Shown here in pieces: positions 31,884 through 37,652 of a stretch of DNA of 37,652 bases. The translations under genes were made by a program, and so were the position numbers. The first letter of the stretch is position 1. Each line of letters starts with the position of its first letter. The notes beneath the pieces are model-generated. The model did no database searches. It was given only the letters and a program-made list of their open reading frames with translations, and was not told the origin of the DNA. The DNA is from JBGLNJ01 sp034434835 (GTDB lineage: Bacteria > Chloroflexota > Anaerolineae > Fen-1058), in contig DAOTXX010000002.1 in the NCBI GenBank assembly GCA_034434835.1, positions 1-37,652 on the forward strand. The letters are read 5' to 3'.

Positions 31884-32841
31884 CGGCAGCTCCGGTTGAC
31901 GGCGGACGGCGGTCGCCTGCATGGATCAACGAGAGATACACGTCTTCCAGCGAGTAACGCAGCTCCCCAACGAACTGGACATCGGCGCCGGCCTCCACCA
32001 GCTTGCGGACAATGACTGGGTTCTGCGCCTCGGGGTCGTCCAGGCCAACGACGATCTTGTTGTCCAGGACTTGAACCTGATGGGCGAACGGCAGCGCCCG
32101 GACCAACTCGACCAGCGGCGGACTGGCCTGTTTCACGTGAAACACGACCTTCCGCCCAAAGAGCTGCCGCTTCAGATTTTGCGGCGTGTCCACAACCAAC
32201 AGCCGCTGCTTGATCACGCCGATGCGGCCACACAGCCGGTCGGCCTCCTCCAGGTTGTGGGTGCACAAGAAAATCGTGCGGCCCTCGGCCTCGAGTTCCG
32301 CGATAAAGTCGCGCACCAGCCTGGCCGCCTCCGGGTCCAGCCCGGAGGTCGGTTCGTCCAGAAACAGCACCTTCGGCTCGTGGAGCAACGCCCGGCAGAT
32401 TGCCAGTTTTTGCCGCATCCCTTTGGACAAGTTGCCGGCCAGCTCATCACGCCGATCCCACAGCCCCAGCATCCGCAGGTATTTTCCCACCTGGCCGCGC
32501 ACATCCTTGACCTCGTACAAGCGAGCAAAGATCTCGAGGTTTTTCTCGGCGCTCAGCCGGTCGTAAAGGCCAGGGGTTTCCGTGAGGACGCCCACACTCC
32601 GGCGGATGGCGGTATCGTCGCGTCCGACTTTCAGGTGGTTGACCCACGCTTCACCTGCCGTCGGCCCGATCAGACATGTCAACATGCGCACGGTCGTCGT
32701 CTTGCCCGCGCCATTCGGCCCCAGAAAACCGAACACTTGACCTTCGTCTACAGACAGCTCAAGGTTATCCACAGCCAGCACGGCCGTACCGTCCCTGGGG
32801 CCCGGAAATCGTTTAGTCAGCGCATGGGTGCGAATCATCAT
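31870..32841 (-). CDS. ABC transporter ATP-binding protein
   Basis: The 323-residue protein has Walker A GPNGAGKTTT (41-50), signature LSKGM (138-142), Walker B VLFLDEPTSGLD (158-169) and the switch His195 (CTHN). A C-terminal extension of about 90 residues follows (RYSLEDVYLSLIH) as in NatA/bacitracin-type exporters. It overlaps the permease gene by 14 bp and the membrane protease gene by 4 bp, so all are translated together. Confidence 0.93.
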   Translation of the reverse strand: MMIRTHALTKRFPGPRDGTAVLAVDNLELSVDEGQVFGFLGPNGAGKTTTVRMLTCLIGPTAGEAWVNHLKVGRDDTAIRRSVGVLTETPGLYDRLSAEKNLEIFARLYEVKDVRGQVGKYLRMLGLWDRRDELAGNLSKGMRQKLAICRALLHEPKVLFLDEPTSGLDPEAARLVRDFIAELEAEGRTIFLCTHNLEEADRLCGRIGVIKQRLLVVDTPQNLKRQLFGRKVVFHVKQASPPLVELVRALPFAHQVQVLDNKIVVGLDDPEAQNPVIVRKLVEAGADVQFVGELRYSLEDVYLSLIHAGDRRPPSTGAADGQD

Positions 32842-33725
32842 CTACCCCCCGTGTACCGGGAACTCTCGATCCGGTCAAGCGTCTCGGTGCTGGATGTCCA
32901 TCGGGGCGATTCAGACGCCCCCACGATCAGCACCGGTTCTGGCTCGGGCGGGATGAGCGGCTCGCCGCGCGGGCGCAGCTTGAAAATGATGCCCAGACTC
33001 ACGAGCGCGAAAACGCCGACCACCGCCTCGATGACCAGGGCCGGCCAGTTCAACCTCACGCCAATGATCGCCACCGCATCTACGATCAGGTGATAAACGA
33101 TGGCGACGACGAGCCAGCGCCCATCGTTGCGAGTCAACACCTGCAATACCAGAACCGCCAGGCTGACCTGAATCGAGAGTGCGAACAATCGCTCCACCGC
33201 TCCCATCAGCGCCATGTACCACGGCGCGCTCCAATATGCGGCCACTTGCGCCTTTGCCTGCGCCAACGCCTCGCCGGTCAATCCCTGCGCTGCCAGGTCC
33301 ATCTGTCGGGCAGCAGCCAGGCTCACGAACGATGCTCCGGCCAATGCGCCCAAAATGATCGCTTCTGTTCCGCCGTGTCCCACGCCGAGCATCAGGGCAT
33401 CACGCCAGTATCTTGCTTTTCTCGCCAGCCAGCGGAAGCCAATGTAACGCGCCAGCTCTTCGCACAGTCCTGCCGTCAACCCCAGAACGAGAGCATTGAT
33501 CACCAGGACATCCCAGAGCTGAAGCCGTGCCAAGGGTCTGATCACTTTCAGCGCTGTCAGGCCCCAGTTGAGCGGGAGATGGACTACCTGCGAGCCAATG
33601 AACGTCACTGCACCTATGGCAAACAACGATCCAGGTGCCCGCGTTCTTCGCGCCAGCCACACAGCCAGCCCGATCGGCATCCCGATCATCAACAGCGCAT
33701 TGAGCGGATAGAGAACATACAGCAC
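32838..33725 (-). CDS. YhfC-type intramembrane metalloprotease-like protein
   Basis: The 295-residue membrane protein has about seven hydrophobic segments. It carries an intramembrane metal motif: CEELARYIGFRWL (Glu89, Glu90) and GHGGTEAI (His117), plus YHLIVD later (about 213-218). This fits YhfC/PrsW-like membrane proteases of the glutamic-type. In other bacteria such proteins shed antimicrobial-peptide or sigma regulators. It overlaps the ATPase gene by 4 bp, and its start lies 22 bp after the GntR stop, so the operon order is regulator, protease, ATPase, permease. Confidence 0.82.
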   Translation of the reverse strand: MLYVLYPLNALLMIGMPIGLAVWLARRTRAPGSLFAIGAVTFIGSQVVHLPLNWGLTALKVIRPLARLQLWDVLVINALVLGLTAGLCEELARYIGFRWLARKARYWRDALMLGVGHGGTEAIILGALAGASFVSLAAARQMDLAAQGLTGEALAQAKAQVAAYWSAPWYMALMGAVERLFALSIQVSLAVLVLQVLTRNDGRWLVVAIVYHLIVDAVAIIGVRLNWPALVIEAVVGVFALVSLGIIFKLRPRGEPLIPPEPEPVLIVGASESPRWTSSTETLDRIESSRYTGGR

Positions 33726-33747
33726 AAGCCCTCCAAATCAGGCCGTT

Positions 33748-34152
33748 CTAATGCTTGCTCCCATGTTCGAATCTTTTGAGCATATCTTCAACTGCCGCGC
33801 GAATCTCGTCTGGCTGATGTCCCAGACTCAGGGCCTCGACCACGGCTTGTCCCATCAAAGTGCGCAATCTATCCGCCTGCAACTGCACATGCACGTGACT
33901 GTTGGGGCGCTCGCGGACAAACGTCCCCCGCCCCTGCTGCGTGGTGATGATCTCAGCCGCATCCAACAGCGCATATGCTCTAGCGATGGTGTTAAAGTTG
34001 ACTTTCAGGTCACGCGCCATTTGGCGAACGGTGGGCAACTGCTCGCCTTGAGCCAGCTCGCCTGTAGCAATGCTATGCTTGATCCGTTCGGCGACCTGGA
34101 GATAAATCGGAGTGCCACTACGCAGGTCGGACTTTTTCAGATTCACCCGCAC
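33748..34152 (-). CDS. GntR-family (YtrA-type) transcriptional regulator
   Basis: The 134-residue protein has a GntR winged helix (about 13-80: GTPIYLQVAERIKHSIATGE, LPTVRQMARDLKVNFNTIARAY, GRGTFV) and a short C-terminal dimerisation helix (about 90-125), the YtrA subfamily architecture. YtrA regulators repress their own operon of ABC genes. The GTG start at 34150-34152 is followed by another in-frame GTG two codons later; both are possible. A palindrome lies 10 bp upstream. Confidence 0.9.
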   Translation of the reverse strand: MRVNLKKSDLRSGTPIYLQVAERIKHSIATGELAQGEQLPTVRQMARDLKVNFNTIARAYALLDAAEIITTQQGRGTFVRERPNSHVHVQLQADRLRTLMGQAVVEALSLGHQPDEIRAAVEDMLKRFEHGSKH

Positions 34153-34161
34153 GCCCCCAAA

Positions 34162-34185
34162 ATTGTACTAATTGTCTTGTACAAT
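34162..34185. promoter_or_regulatory. GntR operator palindrome ATTGTAC-N10-GTACAAT
   Basis: The 7-bp half-sites ATTGTAC (34162-34168) and GTACAAT (34179-34185) are perfectly inverted. It lies just upstream of the gntR start. A further half-site GTACAAT (34246-34252) overlaps the pdxS -10 box, so the regulator might also touch the divergent pdx promoter. Confidence 0.7.
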
Positions 34186-34223
34186 CATACATTACCGCCA
34201 CAAAGCTGTCAAATCGAAAAATC

Positions 34224-34252
34224 TTGTCAGCCCTCCCGAACCGATGTACAAT
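34224..34252 (+). promoter_or_regulatory. Promoter of pdxS
   Basis: TTGTCA (34224-34229) and TACAAT (34247-34252) are 17 bp apart, 40 bp before the ATG of pdxS. Confidence 0.75.
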
Positions 34253-34291
34253 AGCCCTGCAAACGCAATACCCGTAGAAAGAGGGACCGCT

Positions 34292-35179
34292 ATGGAAAGA
34301 GAAGTTGGAACGACTGCCCTCAAGCGAGGGCTGGCGCAGATGCTCAAAGGTGGCGTCATCATGGATGTGGTGACGCCGGAACACGCCCGAATCGCCGAAG
34401 ATGCCGGCGCCTGCGCAGTGATGGCGCTCGAGCGCGTCCCGGCAGACATTCGCGCGCACGGCGGCGTCGCGCGCATGAGCGACCCGGCGCTGATCCTCAA
34501 GATCATGGATGCGGTGACGATCCCAGTTATGGCCAAGTGCCGCATCGGTCACTTTGTCGAAGCGCAGGTATTGGAAGCCATCGGCGTAGATTACATTGAC
34601 GAGTCCGAAGTCCTCACGCCCGCCGACGAAGCGCATCACATCAACAAGCACGAGTTCAAAGTGCCGTTCGTGTGCGGCTGCCGCAACCTGGGCGAGGCGC
34701 TGCGGCGCATCGGCGAGGGCGCGGCGATGATCCGCACCAAAGGCGAAGCCGGCACTGGCGATGTGGTCGAGGCGGTGCGACATGCGCGGGCCGTCTTGGG
34801 CGAAATCCGCCGACTGCAAACCATGGCCGATGAGGAACTCATGGCCTACTCGAAAGAGATCGGCGCGCCGTATGAGCTGGTGCTGGAGACCAAGCAACTG
34901 GGGCGCCTGCCAGTCGTCAATTTTGCGGCAGGCGGCATCGCCACGCCGGCCGATGCAGCGCTGATGATGCAACTCGGTGTAGACGGCGTGTTCGTCGGCA
35001 GCGGCATCTTCAAGTCGGGCGACCCGGCCAGGCGCGCCAAGGCCATCGTCGAGGCGACCACGCACTTCCGCGATCCGAAAATCATCGCCGAGGTCAGCAA
35101 GAACCTGGGCGAGCCAATGGTGGGGCGGCAGATCTCGTCCATCCCCGAGGCTGAGCTGATCGCGGGCCGTGGCTGGTAA
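34292..35179 (+). CDS. pdxS: Pyridoxal 5'-phosphate synthase lyase subunit
   Basis: PdxS makes pyridoxal 5'-phosphate from ribose 5-phosphate, glyceraldehyde 3-phosphate and ammonia supplied by PdxT. The 295-residue product is full length. Catalytic Asp25 and Lys82 (PVMAKCRIGH) and Lys150 (RTKGEAGTGDV) match B. subtilis Asp24, Lys81 and Lys149. The ATG at 34292 follows GAGGG 7 nt upstream. The stop overlaps the GNAT start by one base; pdxT is two genes away. Confidence 0.97.
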   Translation: MEREVGTTALKRGLAQMLKGGVIMDVVTPEHARIAEDAGACAVMALERVPADIRAHGGVARMSDPALILKIMDAVTIPVMAKCRIGHFVEAQVLEAIGVDYIDESEVLTPADEAHHINKHEFKVPFVCGCRNLGEALRRIGEGAAMIRTKGEAGTGDVVEAVRHARAVLGEIRRLQTMADEELMAYSKEIGAPYELVLETKQLGRLPVVNFAAGGIATPADAALMMQLGVDGVFVGSGIFKSGDPARRAKAIVEATTHFRDPKIIAEVSKNLGEPMVGRQISSIPEAELIAGRGW

Positions 35180-35649
35180 TGTCCGACGACACGACGATCC
35201 GCCTGGCCACCGTGGAGGATGTGCCGATCATCGTCCATCACCGTCGCGCGATGTTCACGGACATGGGGCACACGGACCCGGCGGGTCTGGACGCGATGTG
35301 TGAGTCGTTCGCGCCGTATCTCGTGCGCGCGATCGCAGAAGGTACTTATCGCGGCTGGCTGGCTCAAATCCGTGATGGTCACGTGATCGCAGGCGGCGGA
35401 TTGATCATCCACGCATGGCCCTCCCGGCCAGTCATTCCTGCCGAGTTGCGCCGCGCGTACATCTTGAACGTGTACACCGAGCCAGAATATCGCGGCCGCG
35501 GGATCGCACGGCGAATCGTGACCGAGATCATCGAGTGGTGCCGCACACAAGGGCTAAGTTCCGTGTCGTTGCATGCGAGCACCGCCGGTCGGCATCTGTA
35601 CGAGACCATGGGCTTTGAGCCAACCAACGAGATGCGGCTCAGACTGTAA
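35179..35649 (+). CDS. GNAT-family acetyltransferase
   Basis: The 156-residue protein has the GNAT acetyl-CoA site: VYTEPEYRGRGIARRIVTEIIEWC (Q/RxxGxG/A is YRGRGIARR), with AYILN as the strand before it and LYETMGFEPTNEM at the end. The substrate is unknown. Its start overlaps the pdxS stop (TAATG), so it is translated with pdxS and stands between pdxS and pdxT. Confidence 0.92.
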   Translation: MSDDTTIRLATVEDVPIIVHHRRAMFTDMGHTDPAGLDAMCESFAPYLVRAIAEGTYRGWLAQIRDGHVIAGGGLIIHAWPSRPVIPAELRRAYILNVYTEPEYRGRGIARRIVTEIIEWCRTQGLSSVSLHASTAGRHLYETMGFEPTNEMRLRL

Positions 35650-35701
35650 CGTACACAGACGGTAGGCGCAACACACCATACGGGGGTGAATCAAACGTGA
35701 C

Positions 35702-36283
35702 ATGAGAATCGGTATCCTCGCGCTTCAGGGCGCGTTTATCGAACATGAACAAGTGTTGCGGCGTATTGGCGTCGAGACCTGTGAGGTGCGCCTGCCAAGA
35801 CAACTGGAAGGACTCGACGGATTGATCATTCCAGGCGGCGAGTCCACGACGATCGGTAAGCTGGCCATGCAGTACAGCCTGATGGAGCCAATCCGCGCGA
35901 TGGCGGCTGCAGGCAAACCGTTGTGGGGCACGTGCGCTGGGATGATTTTCATGGCCAAAGATATTGGCCGAGATCAACCGCGACTGGGTCTGATGGACAT
36001 CAACGTCAAGCGCAATGCCTTCGGACGGCAAGTAGATAGCTTTGAGACCGACCTGGACATCCCGGCGATCGCTATACCGGAGAACGCGCGCCCATTTCAC
36101 GCGATCTTTATCCGCGCGCCGCTGATCGAGTCCGTTGGCGATGGCGTGGACATATTGGCACGCCTGGACAATGGCTCGATTGTCGCGGCGCAACAGGACA
36201 AATTGCTCGTCACATCGTTTCATCCTGAGCTTTCGCGCGACGACCGTTTTCACTGTTACTTTATATCGCTGGTCACAAAATAG
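35702..36283 (+). CDS. pdxT: Pyridoxal 5'-phosphate synthase glutaminase subunit
   Basis: PdxT releases ammonia from glutamine for PdxS. The 193-residue product shows the class I glutaminase triad: Cys78 (GTCAGMI), His174 and Glu176 (SFHPELS). The N-terminal IGILALQGAF.EH and PGGESTTIGKL are typical. It lies 52 bp after the GNAT gene. GGGGGTG is 13 nt before the ATG, weaker spacing than normal. Confidence 0.96.
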   Translation: MRIGILALQGAFIEHEQVLRRIGVETCEVRLPRQLEGLDGLIIPGGESTTIGKLAMQYSLMEPIRAMAAAGKPLWGTCAGMIFMAKDIGRDQPRLGLMDINVKRNAFGRQVDSFETDLDIPAIAIPENARPFHAIFIRAPLIESVGDGVDILARLDNGSIVAAQQDKLLVTSFHPELSRDDRFHCYFISLVTK

Positions 36284-36301
36284 ACTCAGTACCTAACTTT
36301 T

Positions 36302-36349
36302 GGGCGAAATTCCAGCGATTCCAAAATAGGATACCCTGGAATTTCGCCC
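36302..36349. repeat. Perfect 14-bp inverted repeat, possible IS end or terminator
   Basis: GGGCGAAATTCCAG (36302-36315) is exactly complementary to 36336-36349; the 20-nt gap holds a further TCC/GGA pair. It lies between the pdxT stop and the transposase stop, 19 bp and 5 bp away. It may be the right end of the insertion sequence, or a bidirectional terminator blocking readthrough. The A-rich sequence after it gives only GAAAA. Confidence 0.7.
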
Positions 36350-36354
36350 GAAAA

Positions 36355-37647
36355 TCAGCCAATCTCAAATTTTCTGAGCAATTTTGCTAGGCACAGGGCC
36401 ATTTCCGCAGCATATGGGTGAGATTCGCGCAATGCTACCATTTGGAGTTGATCACCCTTGATGACGACTTCGCCTGGCACGCATAACACATCATTGACCA
36501 ATCCAATCGGTCCGCACTTATCAAAACTACTATCGAGGAACATCCAAGGACGAGTCCAAGTCAAGATATTGTGTGCCCAATCGCTCAGCAGGATCAGGGC
36601 CTCTTGCGCCGCACCGCGTTTCTTGCGCCGCTTGGGAATCAGTAACCCAGACTTGTCAGCTTTGATTTCAATCTCCATGGCACCGCGCTCATCATACAGC
36701 TCTGGGATGGTGTGCCAATCATGATCGAGCAACGAGTGAACCAGTGTGGCATATTGGAATTGCCGAGCTTCGTTGAACCAGCGCAACAGGAGCGTCTGAG
36801 TACGTCGGCTATAGCGCGGCGCTTTCGGAACAATGGCGACCCAGCGGTCTTCGCGCAAAGCATACCAATCGGCGTCGGCAATGCGACGCGCAAAGGCCTT
36901 GGCGCGCTTTCCATTGTACCCTTTCATTAACACTTGATAATCGTGGGCCAACGCCCAGTTGATATTTTCATCGGTGCCCAGCCCGGCATCGGTCCGCCAA
37001 ACCGTTTGGCGTCGCTGGTCGCGCGTCAGTTGCAGCATCGTTTGGACGGCGCGCACACTCGTTTTGAACGTGGTCAGGCCGCTCTGCGAGCCGGGGTAGA
37101 TCATGGAGAGTAGTGTTTCATGGTAAGTGGGAGCGCTGACGCGTACGAGTTGACGACCATAGCTGTTCCGCGCTTCGCTGAAGTAGCCTTTCTCGCTCTT
37201 TTCGGCATGGCGTGAAGCGGGCAACCCAGTGAGGTCGGTGTCCAACATGAGCAAGCGGGTAAAATCGTGGTGAGGCGCTTGCCCATGTTGCATGTACATG
37301 ACCTGCGTGGCCTGACGGAGTTGGTTCACCGAGGAAGCCGTGAACGCGTCGAGGGTATCGGCCAGTGTGGATTGTTGCGCAAACTGGTCGCGTCCCCATG
37401 CTTCGGCCAAGACCCCGTCAGGACGGATGCGTAGATCAGCTTGTTTGATGGATGAGCACCCCGCCAGGATACTGACGATGACATCTTGCAATTTCTGAGT
37501 GGGCGAGTGCTGCACAGTCTTGAGATTCAGGTTCACCGCCTCCAACGGTGCGAAGAAACCCGTGCGGGTCAAACAATAGCCCAGCACGGCCAGCGGCACG
37601 AATTGTGTTTCATGACGCTGCGGTAGTACGACCAAGTGAATGCTCAT
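36355..37647 (-). CDS. DDE transposase, IS4-superfamily YREK type
   Basis: The 430-residue protein is a DDE transposase. The first Asp is in LLMLDTDLTGLP, the second in WRTDAGLGTDENINW, and the Glu lies in YDERGAMEIEIKADK, which fits Y-(2)-R-(3)-E-(6)-K exactly. This is the hallmark of IS4-superfamily transposases; IS1380-like is my best guess, subgroup unproven. The ATG ends 5 bp before the window edge, so a longer N-terminus and the left IS end are off-window. No target duplication can be tested here. Confidence 0.9.
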   Translation of the reverse strand: MSIHLVVLPQRHETQFVPLAVLGYCLTRTGFFAPLEAVNLNLKTVQHSPTQKLQDVIVSILAGCSSIKQADLRIRPDGVLAEAWGRDQFAQQSTLADTLDAFTASSVNQLRQATQVMYMQHGQAPHHDFTRLLMLDTDLTGLPASRHAEKSEKGYFSEARNSYGRQLVRVSAPTYHETLLSMIYPGSQSGLTTFKTSVRAVQTMLQLTRDQRRQTVWRTDAGLGTDENINWALAHDYQVLMKGYNGKRAKAFARRIADADWYALREDRWVAIVPKAPRYSRRTQTLLLRWFNEARQFQYATLVHSLLDHDWHTIPELYDERGAMEIEIKADKSGLLIPKRRKKRGAAQEALILLSDWAHNILTWTRPWMFLDSSFDKCGPIGLVNDVLCVPGEVVIKGDQLQMVALRESHPYAAEMALCLAKLLRKFEIG

Positions 37648-37652
37648 AAGGC

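Overview
This 37.7 kb window looks like a chromosomal segment of a GC-rich, at least partly anaerobic bacterium, most likely a Chloroflexota (Anaerolineae-like) lineage. That placement is inference from gene content: acetogen-type MetV/MetF, heterodisulfide-reductase-like proteins, a CooC/AcsF ATPase, ADP-forming acyl-CoA synthetase, rubrerythrin, and solvent-tolerant core genes (rlmB, acpS, panB, pdxS/pdxT). No rRNA or other species marker is present.

Layout. (1) 1-2888: a 5'-truncated penicillin-acylase-family gene, a dense short-repeat spacer, a tRNA-Ser(CGA) with its own promoter and terminator, and an MFS transporter. (2) 2889-3210: a spacer packed with hairpins between convergent genes. 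(3) 3211-15403, all minus strand: HtrA-type protease, acpS, two M16 peptidases (one catalytic, one lacking the zinc motif) flanking a solitary HicB, a UDP-glucose dehydrogenase split by a 475-residue intein, an FAD amine-oxidase-like protein, a UPF0104/LPG-synthase-type membrane protein, a SWIM zinc-finger protein, rlmB and a PIG-L deacetylase. UGDH, the flavoprotein and the membrane protein probably serve cell-surface glycan or glycolipid synthesis. (4) 15687-21135, plus strand: metV-metF, rubrerythrin, a phosphoesterase, a fused HdrC-HdrB protein, a small HdrC-like protein and a CBS-pair protein. With the nickel-insertion ATPase at 24862 and the ADP-forming acyl-CoA synthetase at 26556 this forms a Wood-Ljungdahl-associated neighbourhood; CODH/ACS itself is not in the window. 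(5) 21469-26492: panB, an unrecognised 422-residue protein, a PIN toxin gene interrupted by a small insertion element, its UPF0175-like antitoxin, CooC/AcsF, and a MntA/HepT toxin-antitoxin pair. (6) 28726-34152, minus strand: methyltransferase, membrane-anchored protein, zinc-ribbon membrane protein, ABC permease and ATPase, YhfC-like membrane protease and a YtrA-type GntR regulator with a palindromic operator. (7) 34292-36283: pdxS, a GNAT acetyltransferase and pdxT. (8) 36355-37647: a DDE (YREK) transposase.

The most unusual layer is not protein coding. Degenerate tandem repeats with a 7-bp period occupy many spacers, each locus with its own unit sequence, often as inverted arms. They run into start codons, form the tRNA terminator, and in one case are translated in frame as the linker between the two halves of the ADP-forming acyl-CoA synthetase. 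Two related small inverted-repeat elements (138 and 120 bp, TSDs TAA and TTA) and an unrelated 119-bp element (TSD containing CTAG, inside the PIN gene) show recent small-element transposition.
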